Shown in pieces: positions 10,363 through 18,089 of a stretch of 64,000 bases of DNA (positions within the stretch are counted from its first letter, which is position 1; each line of letters starts with the position of its first letter). The translations under genes were made by a program, and so were the position numbers. Under the pieces are notes generated by a model. That model was given only the letters and a program-made list of their open reading frames with translations. It made no database searches and was not told the DNA's origin. Origin of the DNA: Lacrimispora celerecrescens. GTDB lineage: Bacteria; Bacillota; Clostridia; Lachnospirales; Lachnospiraceae. Location: the NCBI RefSeq assembly GCF_000732605.1, contig NZ_JPME01000005.1, positions 31,922-95,921 on the forward strand. Direction: 5' to 3'.

Positions 10363-10396
10363 GCCGCAGGCGTGAACGCTCGTGGCTTTTATTTTT
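10363..10396 (+). terminator. Intrinsic terminator
   Basis: The arm starting GCCGC at 10363 pairs with the arm ending GTGGC at 10386, with one A-C mismatch and a TGAA loop. Nine Ts interrupted by a single A follow. It would end transcripts coming from the GH51 operon, or may be the original terminator of the RNA gene whose 3' end is left at 10315-10351. Confidence 0.7.
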
Positions 10397-10478
10397 CGCC
10401 ATTTTCAAGGCTGACAAGGTACATGATTAATTGTTATTTTTACACAAAATAACTCTAATAATTGCTATATAATTAACA

Positions 10479-10507
10479 TTGACTAATAAAAAGAAAATAA
10501 ATATAAT
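10479..10507 (+). promoter_or_regulatory. Strong sigma-A promoter of the deaminase leader
   Basis: TTGACT at 10479-10484, exactly 17 bases, then TATAAT at 10502-10507. Transcription would start near 10514, leaving a leader of almost 200 bases before the amidohydrolase. Confidence 0.8.
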
Positions 10508-10537
10508 AGTAGTGTATCAATTGTTCTTTGAAAAAAT

Positions 10538-10670
10538 CATATCTATATAGCTGTTTAAAACGTAGCTGGGAACACGAGGCATACTGCTGGTATCATATAT
10601 ACCGATAAGCGTATGAGGGTGTTTCGTGGCCACCCAAACCGCCGGCAGTACACCAGTCATATAGTCTATG
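10538..10670 (+). ncRNA. Candidate structured leader RNA (possible riboswitch)
   Basis: The untranslated leader folds into a closed, branched structure. The outer stem is 10538-10550 with 10658-10670. CTGG (10566-10569) pairs with CCAG (10653-10656). A 9-bp helix joins TACTGCTGG (10582-10590) to CCGGCAGTA (10642-10650). A hairpin is formed by GGGTG (10617-10621) and CACCC (10631-10635). The loop of that hairpin contains TCGTG (10624-10628), which can pair with CACGA at 10573-10577, a pseudoknot. I do not recognise it as a known riboswitch class; the purine riboswitch core TCTACC is absent. Downstream AACAA/TTGTT (around 10672-10684) is a small hairpin near the ribosome site. The folding is by eye. 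Confidence 0.5.
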
Positions 10671-10709
10671 AAACAAAGCTTGTTATTTATTTAATACTAG
10701 GAGGTAATG

Positions 10710-12068
10710 ATGAAAGGAACCCTGCTTGTAAAAAATGTAAAACATCTTGTGACATGTGACGCTGATGACAGACTGTTGGAGGGAGTGAATGTGCTGATCA
10801 AGGACGGTGTAATAACCGAAGTAGGCAGCAATGTACAAACAGCTGATGATGTGATTGACGCATCTGATATGGTGATGTATCCGGGACTTATTAATACTCA
10901 CCATCATTTATATCAAACCTTCAGCCGTAATTTGCCTCAAGTTCAGAGGATGGAATTATTCCCATGGTTAAAAACTTTATATGAAATCTGGAAGCACGTT
11001 GATGAGAACGTGGTCTATTACAGTTCCCTTACCGGACTTGGGGAGCTGTTAAAAACAGGATGTACTACCTGTTTAGACCATCATTACGTGTTCCCAAAGC
11101 ATGCCGGGACAGGACTTTTAGATGCTCAGTTTTCCGCAGCGGAGGAGCTTGGCATCCGTTTCCATGCCACAAGAGGCAGCATGGATTTGAGTGTAAAGGA
11201 TGGCGGTTTACCGCCTGATTCCGTTGTACAGACAGTGGACGAAATTTTAAAGGATTCGGAAGATGCTGTAAAAAAATTCCATGACGACAGCCCATATTCC
11301 ATGCGCCAGGTGGCATTGGCGCCTTGTTCTCCCTTCAGTGTGACCGGGGAACTTTTAAAGGAATCGGCAAAGCTGGCCAGAAAGCTGGGGGTGAGACTTC
11401 ACACTCACTTGGCGGAGACAAAGGATGAGGAGCAATTTACCCTTTCACACTTTGGCATGCGGCCTTTAGAATATATGGAAAGTCTGGGCTGGGTAGGTCC
11501 CGATGTATGGTATGCCCACGGGATTCATTTTAACGAGGATGAACTGAAGCTTTTAGCCAAGACTCAGACCGGTGTAGCCCATTGTCCCATTTCCAACATG
11601 AAGCTGTCTTCAGGCATCGCTTCCATTCCGGAAATGCTTAATTTAAATGTCCCTGTAGGTTTGGCTGTGGACGGATCGGCCAGCAACGACGGTTCCAATC
11701 TTTTGGAAGAACTGAGAGTGGGCTACCTTCTCCACAGGCTAAATGACAGCCGGAAGGCGCCTACCGGATATGATATGCTGAAAATCGCAACCAAAGGGAG
11801 TGCGAGAGTGCTTGGCAGGGAAAATTTAGGAGAAATTTCTGTAGGTATGGCGGCGGATTTCTTCCTGGTCAATTTAAACCGTATTGATATGATAGGCGCA
11901 CAGTTTGACCCAATGTCTGTTTTGTGTACGGTGGGACTGAAGGGCAGCGTGGACTATACGGTTGTAAATGGCGATATTGTTGTTAAAGAAGGCCGGCTGG
12001 TAAGAGTGGACGAAGAGAATTTGGTTCGGAAAGCGAATGAAGCCGTGACTGACTATTTAAATAAGTGA
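10710..12068 (+). CDS. 8-oxoguanine deaminase-like amidohydrolase
   Basis: Metal-dependent deaminase of the cytosine-deaminase/SsnA/AtzB branch of the amidohydrolase superfamily. Metal ligands are visible in order: the HxH of LINTHHHLYQ (about residue 65), HTHLAET (about residue 230), YAHGIHF (about residue 270) and the Asp of AVDGSASNDGS (about residue 320). The HLAET and DGSASND signatures are those of 8-oxoguanine deaminases, which convert 8-oxoguanine to urate. SsnA-like or other purine and pterin deaminases are alternatives. AGGAGG at 10699-10704 suits the ATG at 10710 better than the one at 10707. It is a single-gene unit with its own promoter, a folded leader and a double terminator. 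Confidence 0.8.
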   Translation: MKGTLLVKNVKHLVTCDADDRLLEGVNVLIKDGVITEVGSNVQTADDVIDASDMVMYPGLINTHHHLYQTFSRNLPQVQRMELFPWLKTLYEIWKHVDENVVYYSSLTGLGELLKTGCTTCLDHHYVFPKHAGTGLLDAQFSAAEELGIRFHATRGSMDLSVKDGGLPPDSVVQTVDEILKDSEDAVKKFHDDSPYSMRQVALAPCSPFSVTGELLKESAKLARKLGVRLHTHLAETKDEEQFTLSHFGMRPLEYMESLGWVGPDVWYAHGIHFNEDELKLLAKTQTGVAHCPISNMKLSSGIASIPEMLNLNVPVGLAVDGSASNDGSNLLEELRVGYLLHRLNDSRKAPTGYDMLKIATKGSARVLGRENLGEISVGMAADFFLVNLNRIDMIGAQFDPMSVLCTVGLKGSVDYTVVNGDIVVKEGRLVRVDEENLVRKANEAVTDYLNK

Positions 12069-12185
12069 GACATTTCCCACATTACTGAATCGAGTGGCGT
12101 GAGATGCTTCCTCTCCACAATTAGATTATGGATACAACGAAAATCGTAAGCATAATTTATTTGATGAAATGAGAAGGACAAAAAA

Positions 12186-12229
12186 AGAAAGGTACATTAT
12201 CATATAAGATAATGTACCTTTCTTTTTTT
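12186..12229. terminator. Strong intrinsic terminator, 16-bp perfect stem
   Basis: The stem arms are 12186-12201 and 12208-12223 with a 6-base loop and a following T-tract. The A-tract before the stem means it can also work on the opposite strand. It closes the deaminase transcription unit, about 120 bases after its stop codon. Confidence 0.85.
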
Positions 12230-12261
12230 ACCATTTACAAGGAAGACATGGGTATATGATT

Positions 12262-12308
12262 GAAGCTATGAGAAGTTGTAATCTGACTTCATATAGCTTC
12301 CTTTTTTT
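12262..12308 (+). terminator. Second intrinsic terminator
   Basis: GAAGCTAT (12262-12269) pairs with ATAGCTTC (12293-12300), with an inner GAAGT/ACTTC helix, followed by C and seven Ts. It is in tandem with the terminator 30 bases upstream and insulates the LacI operon. Confidence 0.8.
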
Positions 12309-12353
12309 ACCATGGTAACGCCCCTTTTGAGCATTTTATATCAAAAAAACTAT

Positions 12354-12380
12354 GAAACAAATGAAACAATCATGAAACAG
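12354..12380 (+). promoter_or_regulatory. Three phased half-sites GAAACAA
   Basis: GAAACAA at 12354-12360 and 12363-12369 and GAAACAG at 12374-12380 repeat at about one helical turn, just upstream of the -35 box at 12401. The half-site is the same as in the perfect palindrome at 12496-12510, so they are likely bound by the same regulator, probably the LacI-type protein encoded next. Confidence 0.5.
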
Positions 12381-12400
12381 ATGTAAAACTTATGACCATA

Positions 12401-12429
12401 TTGACAAAGATATTCTAGTCCCGTATGAT
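12401..12429 (+). promoter_or_regulatory. Sigma-A promoter of the lacI/ABC/GH4 operon
   Basis: Perfect TTGACA at 12401-12406, a 17-base spacer, and TATGAT at 12424-12429. It gives an AT-rich leader of about 95 bases that includes the palindromic operator. Confidence 0.8.
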
Positions 12430-12495
12430 ACAAATTATTAAATATGATATAAAAATCATCTTAAATATAAAAAATATAGTAATTATATATAATTA

Positions 12496-12510
12496 TTGTT
12501 TCTGAAACAA
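12496..12510 (+). promoter_or_regulatory. Palindromic operator TTGTTTCTGAAACAA
   Basis: A perfect 15-bp inverted repeat centred on T12503, lying between the promoter and the ribosome site of the lacI gene. Its position suits repression by roadblock, and it suggests autoregulation by the LacI-type protein. Confidence 0.6.
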
Positions 12511-12529
12511 ATTGAAAGAGGTGAAAGTA

Positions 12530-13534
12530 ATGCCATTGACAGTTAGAGATATTGCAAAGATTGCAGGTGTTTCTCCAGCCACTGTTTCAAGATATTTTTC
12601 TGGCAGTGGAGTTGTGAGTAAAGAGACTGCCAGAAAGATCGAAGATGCTTCGAAGGAGTTGCGTTATATACCAAGATTTAAAAAATGCAAAGATAATGGC
12701 GTGATAGCAGTTTTAATTCCTAATTTACAACTAGGTTTTTATGGAGAAGCGTTAAAAGAATTGATAGAAGAGATTCCAAAATATAATTACAGAATTGTAT
12801 TTATACCAACCACACCGGACAGTGAACATTATAAGATATTCTTTAAGGAAATGAATATTGTAGGCGTGATATATTTTGATGAATTCATTGACCGGGATAT
12901 TATTAACTATATCTCTTCCAAGAAAATTAAAACGGTGATGTTTGCCGGAGGATCTCTTGATAGCAGGTCAGAAATGGTACATATCAATGATATTGCAGCC
13001 GCATATGAAGGAACAAAATATTTAATTAGTTTAGGACACGAAAAGATAATAATTCTATCAGACTTTTTTAAAAATATCGGATCCTCTTTTCAACGGTTTA
13101 CTGGTTGTAAACGTGCACTTGATGAGATAGGAGTGGATTTAAATGAAAATGAAATGTTAGGATGCGGAACTGTTACATATGAAACTGGTTATCGGTTAAC
13201 CAAACAATTCTTAGATAAGAAAACAGACTTTACCGCTATTTTTGCTTTTAGTGATGAGATGGCAATGGGAGGAATATCTGCATTGCATGATTATGGGCTT
13301 AAGGTACCGGAGGATGTATCGGTTTTGGGGTTTGATGATATTGCCCTGGCAAGCAGATTCATACCAAGGTTAACCACGATCCATCAGCCAATCAAAGAAT
13401 TTGTTACGAGGACCTTAGAGGCGTTTCAGGATTTAGACAATACAAACGATAAAGTAGAGATTACATTGCCATATAAGATTGTAAAGCGTGATACTTGCGC
13501 TGTAAATAGGGGAGTAAATATATATGAAAAATAA
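12530..13534 (+). CDS. LacI-family transcriptional regulator
   Basis: A repressor with an N-terminal helix-turn-helix (TVRDIAKIAGVSPATVSRYF, residues about 4-23), the hinge, and a periplasmic-binding-protein-like sensor domain with the family end EDVSVLGFDDIALASRFIPRLTTI. The start at ATG 12530 is set by AGAGGTG seven bases upstream; an upstream in-frame TTG lacks support. The stop overlaps the start of the following permease gene by 11 bases, so it is translated with the importer. It probably senses the sugar handled by the GH4/PfkB genes and binds the GAAACAA-type sites in its own leader. Confidence 0.92.
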   Translation: MPLTVRDIAKIAGVSPATVSRYFSGSGVVSKETARKIEDASKELRYIPRFKKCKDNGVIAVLIPNLQLGFYGEALKELIEEIPKYNYRIVFIPTTPDSEHYKIFFKEMNIVGVIYFDEFIDRDIINYISSKKIKTVMFAGGSLDSRSEMVHINDIAAAYEGTKYLISLGHEKIIILSDFFKNIGSSFQRFTGCKRALDEIGVDLNENEMLGCGTVTYETGYRLTKQFLDKKTDFTAIFAFSDEMAMGGISALHDYGLKVPEDVSVLGFDDIALASRFIPRLTTIHQPIKEFVTRTLEAFQDLDNTNDKVEITLPYKIVKRDTCAVNRGVNIYEK

Positions 13535-14363
13535 AAGAATAGGGACATTAGTATCCGATATATTAAGATGGATTTATCTGATATTCTTTGTGTTTATCTC
13601 AATTGGACCATTATTATGGATTGTAATGTCTTCGTTTAAGACGAACAAAGAGATTTTATCCTCTGCATTTGCATTACCTTCAAATTTTAGTTTTGCAGGT
13701 TATGAAGCAGCTCTGAAACTGGCTCCTATCTTTAAGTTTTATAATAACAGTTTATTGATTTCCATGGTTAGTACCATTCTAAATATTCTTGTAGTATCAA
13801 TGGCAGCGTATATTTTGGCAAGATGTCGGTTTAGAGGGAAAACATTTTTAACATTGCTGCTTTCCTCCTCGTTATTAATACCTACTTCCTCTTTATTAAT
13901 GCCAATCTATATCATTATGACAAAGATTGGTCTGTATGATACGAAAACAGGACTGATTATTGTATACGCAGCATTGGGGCTTCCTTCCTCGCTGTTTATT
14001 ATAAAGAGTTATTTTCAGAGTATACCGGTAGAATTGGAAGAAGCAGCTTACTTAGACGGGGCGGGTTTTGCGAAAACATATTTTTTAATTGTGTTTCCGA
14101 TTGCTAAATCAGGGCTTGCAACTGCGGCAATACTCCAATTCTTAACTTCATGGAATGAATTCATGTTCGCATTAATCTTAACAAAAAGTACATTGGCAAG
14201 AACATTACCATTAGCACTCAATTATTTTACATCTCAGTTTTCATTTAATTACACAGCAATGTTTGCAGCGTTAGCGATGGTGATTATTCCAAGTATATTA
14301 ATTTATACTCTGCTGCAGGAACAGGTTACAGATAGTATGGTAGCTGGTTCCATTAAGGGTTAG
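13524..14363 (+). CDS. Carbohydrate ABC transporter permease (MalG type)
   Basis: A membrane subunit of 279 residues with hydrophobic segments along its length and the EAA loop EAAYLDGAGFAKT at about residue 173. The C-terminus DSMVAGSIKG is the usual MalG-type tail. The start overlaps the end of the lacI gene, with GGGGAG in front. The gene order is unusual: this MalG-type permease comes before the binding protein and is separated from its MalF-type partner by that gene. No ATPase gene is present in the operon. Confidence 0.9.
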   Translation: MKNKRIGTLVSDILRWIYLIFFVFISIGPLLWIVMSSFKTNKEILSSAFALPSNFSFAGYEAALKLAPIFKFYNNSLLISMVSTILNILVVSMAAYILARCRFRGKTFLTLLLSSSLLIPTSSLLMPIYIIMTKIGLYDTKTGLIIVYAALGLPSSLFIIKSYFQSIPVELEEAAYLDGAGFAKTYFLIVFPIAKSGLATAAILQFLTSWNEFMFALILTKSTLARTLPLALNYFTSQFSFNYTAMFAALAMVIIPSILIYTLLQEQVTDSMVAGSIKG

Positions 14364-14432
14364 GCTGAAAATAGTGAATGGTGCTTAGGCACGATGGTGT
14401 CTCAAATATAATGTATCAAAGAAAGGGGATTT

Positions 14433-15761
14433 ATGATGAAAAGAGGTTTTAGGAAAGTAGTAGGGGTACTACTAATCGGGGTTATGGCTATAAGTATGTT
14501 GTCAGGGTGTGGGGCAAAAAACAAAGAAACCGGAAACAAATCCAATACCGGCAATACACAGGTATCGGATGGCGGCAACGAATCCGGTAAGATAATTGAA
14601 ATTAATTTTCCTACTTCCTGGGTTGGAGTTAGTTCAAGTACAGAATGGTTTAATGATCGTTTAAAAGCATTTAATGAACAATATTCAGATAAATATAAGG
14701 TGGTGGTAGAAGAGATTGCCGGTGATCAGGCTTATGTGGATAAAATAAAGGTTTTATACTCCTCCAAATCCTTACCGGATGTAATTAGTACAGGAGGCTA
14801 TAACCTGATCGATTCAATGAAAGATCAGATGGTTGACTTGACGCCTTATGTGGACGATCAATGGAAAAAATCGATCAGTGAAGTATGCTGGGATGTAAAT
14901 TCAAGAGACGGAAGCATCTATGGCATTCCATATTCCAGACAGGTCATTGGATATTTCTATAACAAGGATCTTTTTGAAAAAGCGGGAATCAAAGAACCAG
15001 CGAAAACCTGGGATGAATTCTTTGCGCAGTGTGACAAATTATTGGCAGCAGGTATTACGCCGGTATCCATGGATACAGCAGATTCAGGCTGGCTGACTTC
15101 ATTGCTGTTAGGCGCCATGATTGCTTCCGATGACGAAGGCGAAGCGTTTATGAATACGTCACTTCCTAAAAACTATAATACCAAGGAATTCATAGATGCA
15201 GCCGGAATGATTCAAAAATTGTTCCAGAACTATACGACTCAGGATGCAATAGGCGGAAAATATGAGAACGGTGCAAGTAACTTCTTTATGGAACAGACAG
15301 CAATCATAGCAAATGGACCTTGGATGATCAGTGATTTCTATGATGCGAACATGGTAGAAGAAGGTTTTTCGGACAAGATCGGAACAGCAATGTTCCCGGG
15401 CGATGTCATGTATAACAGCGGAAAGATTGGTTTTAATATTGCATCCAAATCAGAAGAACAATTAAAAGCTTCTCTTGACTTTGTTAAATTTATGACATCT
15501 GCAGATAGCCAGCTAAAAATGTTGGAAATGACAGGAGAAATTCCGGCTGAGATTAACGTAACTTCCGATAACATTTATCCACTTGTAACTGAAGTTATAG
15601 AAAATAGTAACAAGGCAGCCAGAAATATTAATGATTTCCAGAGTTTATGGTATGCCAACGTGGTTGATGAGATAAGCATTCAGTATCCGCTCCTTGCCCA
15701 GGGACAAATAACTCCGGAAGAATTTGCAACCGCTTTAACCAAAGCAGCAGAGAAAAATTAA
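14433..15761 (+). CDS. Extracellular solute-binding lipoprotein (UgpB/MalE type)
   Basis: Binding protein of the importer, 442 residues. The N-terminus is basic (MMKRGFRK) and is followed by a hydrophobic core and the lipobox LSGC, with the lipidated Cys at about residue 26, then an Asn/Gly/Thr-rich linker. GIPYSRQVIGYFYNKDLFEKAGI is typical of family 1 sugar-binding proteins. AAAGGGG lies ahead of two consecutive ATGs (14433 and 14436). A long GC-rich hairpin after the stop probably protects this part of the mRNA. The ligand is inferred to be a beta-glucoside or related disaccharide from the GH4 gene. Confidence 0.9.
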   Translation: MMKRGFRKVVGVLLIGVMAISMLSGCGAKNKETGNKSNTGNTQVSDGGNESGKIIEINFPTSWVGVSSSTEWFNDRLKAFNEQYSDKYKVVVEEIAGDQAYVDKIKVLYSSKSLPDVISTGGYNLIDSMKDQMVDLTPYVDDQWKKSISEVCWDVNSRDGSIYGIPYSRQVIGYFYNKDLFEKAGIKEPAKTWDEFFAQCDKLLAAGITPVSMDTADSGWLTSLLLGAMIASDDEGEAFMNTSLPKNYNTKEFIDAAGMIQKLFQNYTTQDAIGGKYENGASNFFMEQTAIIANGPWMISDFYDANMVEEGFSDKIGTAMFPGDVMYNSGKIGFNIASKSEEQLKASLDFVKFMTSADSQLKMLEMTGEIPAEINVTSDNIYPLVTEVIENSNKAARNINDFQSLWYANVVDEISIQYPLLAQGQITPEEFATALTKAAEKN

Positions 15762-15776
15762 TAGACATTATCAACT

Positions 15777-15806
15777 CTTTCCTCTGCCTTTACCGGCAGG
15801 GGAAAG
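15777..15806 (+). other. 12-bp mRNA hairpin without T-tract
   Basis: CTTTCCTCTGCC (15777-15788) pairs with GGCAGGGGAAAG (15795-15806) around a 6-base loop, with one G-T pair. No run of Ts follows. Its place between the binding protein and the permease suggests mRNA stabilisation and a higher yield of the binding protein. Confidence 0.6.
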
Positions 15807-15826
15807 AAGAATAGAGGTGACAGAGA

Positions 15827-16699
15827 TTGCGTGTTAAAAAAAGAATGATAGTATGTTTCTTATTACCTTGTATCCTGTTGTTTGCTTTAATTTATCTAAT
15901 ACCCATGGGAATTGTATTTGTAACCTCATTCTGTGAATGGAAATCAGGCGGAGTTTTTCATTTTGTTGGTCTTCGTAATTATATCGAGGCGTTTGTAAAT
16001 GATACAAGAATGCATCAGGCATTAAAAAATACTGGAATATGGGCTTTGCTCCAATCCACTGTCCACGTCGGAATCGGTACAGTTACTGCATTTATACTAT
16101 CCCGTAAAATAAAAGGCTGGAAGATCTTAAGAACGATATTCATGATTCCCAATGTTATATCGGCAGCTGCTTTAGGCGTTATCTTTTTAAATGTATTTAA
16201 CCCCAAATATGGACTGCTTAATTCCATGATCAGTACTTTATCCGGGAGTACGTTTTCTAAAAACTGGTACTTTGATCAGAACTCAGCGTTCCTTACCGTG
16301 ACCTGGAGCTGGCTGTTGTATGCAGGTCTTGTTATGATACTTGTTCTGGCAGGTGTTATGTCTGTTCCTGAAGACGTACTGGAAGCGGCGAGAATAGACG
16401 GAGCCTCCGGTTTACAAATTGATTTTAAAATAAGGCTTCCGTTGGTACGCACAATTCTTGGAACCTGTGTAATTATATCAGCAACCAGTATGTTAAGAGA
16501 ATTTGAATTGATTTATCTGACCACCAACGGCGGACCTGGCGATACTACCCTTAATCTGCCCTTATATCTATATAAAACCTCGTTGACAGATAATAATTAT
16601 GGATATGCGAATATGATGGGAGTTTTATTGATTATCCTGGGAATCTTTGCTGTTTTTGCAATTAATAAATTGTTCCGTATGAGTGAGTCAGATTATTAA
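15827..16699 (+). CDS. Sugar ABC transporter permease (MalF type)
   Basis: A membrane subunit of 290 residues. It has the N-terminal segment FLLPCILLFALIYLIPMG, the EAA loop EAARIDGASGLQ near residue 187, and LTNGGPGDTTLNLPLYLY-like sequence close to the C-terminus (here TTNGGPGDT), all typical of MalF-type permeases. I take TTG 15827 as the start because GAGGTG lies seven bases before it. The first in-frame ATG (15845) is too far from any ribosome site. It pairs with the MalG-type permease at 13524. Confidence 0.88.
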   Translation: MRVKKRMIVCFLLPCILLFALIYLIPMGIVFVTSFCEWKSGGVFHFVGLRNYIEAFVNDTRMHQALKNTGIWALLQSTVHVGIGTVTAFILSRKIKGWKILRTIFMIPNVISAAALGVIFLNVFNPKYGLLNSMISTLSGSTFSKNWYFDQNSAFLTVTWSWLLYAGLVMILVLAGVMSVPEDVLEAARIDGASGLQIDFKIRLPLVRTILGTCVIISATSMLREFELIYLTTNGGPGDTTLNLPLYLYKTSLTDNNYGYANMMGVLLIILGIFAVFAINKLFRMSESDY

Positions 16700-16720
16700 T
16701 AAAAAGATTGGAGAATAAGA

Positions 16721-18088
16721 ATGAAGATTACTGTAATAGGTGGCGGCGGGGTTCGCTCCATGTTTCTTGCTAAGAGTCTGTCCCAGAATGCGAAAAGATT
16801 AGGAATCACGGATCTTGTGTTCATGGATAATAATGAGAAAAAATTAAATATCTATGGAAAAATGGCAAGAGAAGTTGCAAAAAGAATTGATCCTTCCCTT
16901 ACATTTGCTCTTACAACTGATCCTGTCGAAGCAGTAACAGATGCCGACTATGTCATTACTACCATACGTGTTGGAGAAGATGACATGAGAGTGAAAGATG
17001 AAAGGATAGCCCTTTCCTATGATTTATTAGGGCAGGAGACAACCGGTGCGGCAGGTTTCTCTTTTGCAATGCGTTCCGTTCCTGCTTTGGTAAAATACTG
17101 TGAGCTAATCAAAGAACATGCAAAAAAAGAGGTGAAAGTATTTAATTTTACCAATCCTGCGGGAGTAGTCTCCCAGACTTTAAGGGATATGGGATTTGAT
17201 TTTACTTATGGAATCTGTGATGCACCTAGCGGTTTGCTGCATTCCTTTGCGAAACTATACGGAGTCAGCCAGGATGAAATGACAGGAGAGTGTTATGGAC
17301 TGAATCATCTTTCCTTCTTTAAGAGCATTCAGTTAAATGGGAAAGAAATTATCCCGGATTTACTAGTCGATGACCGTGTGTATGAGTCCACGGATATGAG
17401 GTTTTTTGAGAAAGAATTAGCGTTGCATTTGGGTTGTATCTTAAATGAATATTTATATTACTTCTATTATCGTGAGGAAGCCATAGCCAATATTCTTGCA
17501 GCAAACGTAACGAGAGGTGAAGTAATCAAAGACATTAATATACATATGACAGAGGAATTATCTAAGATGGATATAGAAGGTGACTTTGATCATTGTTTAA
17601 AGGTATATGAACAATGGTATGACAAAAGAGAGCGCGCTTATATGGCGAATGAAACGGGAATCAAAAGCCATAAACCTTCTTTTAAGTTTGATATAAATGA
17701 GAAAGATAACGGTGGCTATGCTGGGGTCGCTTTAAAATATATTGAAGCAGAATTATCTGGAGAGCCAAAAGACATGATTCTTTGTGTTCCCAACAATGGG
17801 GCGATTGAAGGATTAAAGGATACGGATGTGGTTGAAATCAGCTGTACCATTACAAGAGATGGTTATATTCCTCACAAGATTGAAGAACCGGGTGAACTTC
17901 AAATGGAGTTAATAAGAAGAGTAAAGTCTTATGAAAGACTGGCTTCTTCCGCTATTCGAAACCGGGATAAAAAGGAAGCAGTGGATTGCCTCATGCTGCA
18001 TCCGCTGGTAAATTCTTATTCCCTGGCTAAGGCCTTAATGGAACAATACTTAAGCATCAATACAGAATATATTAAGGGGTGGAAGTAG
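16721..18088 (+). CDS. GH4 family glycosidase (6-phospho-beta-glucosidase-like)
   Basis: An NAD+- and metal-dependent glycosidase that works by oxidation at C3 and elimination. The Rossmann motif is at the N-terminus (KITVIGGGGVRS). The metal-binding Cys is in YGICDAPSG (about residue 168) and the His is in GLNHLSFF (about residue 198). At 455 residues it has normal family length. In most bacteria such enzymes act on 6-phosphorylated disaccharides made by a PTS, but here the neighbours are an ABC importer and a PfkB kinase two bases downstream. Either the kinase phosphorylates the imported sugar first, or this member acts on a non-phosphorylated substrate. The precise specificity is open. Confidence 0.85.
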   Translation: MKITVIGGGGVRSMFLAKSLSQNAKRLGITDLVFMDNNEKKLNIYGKMAREVAKRIDPSLTFALTTDPVEAVTDADYVITTIRVGEDDMRVKDERIALSYDLLGQETTGAAGFSFAMRSVPALVKYCELIKEHAKKEVKVFNFTNPAGVVSQTLRDMGFDFTYGICDAPSGLLHSFAKLYGVSQDEMTGECYGLNHLSFFKSIQLNGKEIIPDLLVDDRVYESTDMRFFEKELALHLGCILNEYLYYFYYREEAIANILAANVTRGEVIKDINIHMTEELSKMDIEGDFDHCLKVYEQWYDKRERAYMANETGIKSHKPSFKFDINEKDNGGYAGVALKYIEAELSGEPKDMILCVPNNGAIEGLKDTDVVEISCTITRDGYIPHKIEEPGELQMELIRRVKSYERLASSAIRNRDKKEAVDCLMLHPLVNSYSLAKALMEQYLSINTEYIKGWK

Positions 18089-18089
18089 G

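Noticed and set aside
10538..10670. Purine, TPP, cobalamin, ykkC or THF riboswitch
   Set aside because: I compared the leader with the core motifs of these classes and found none of them, so I report only a structured leader of unknown class.
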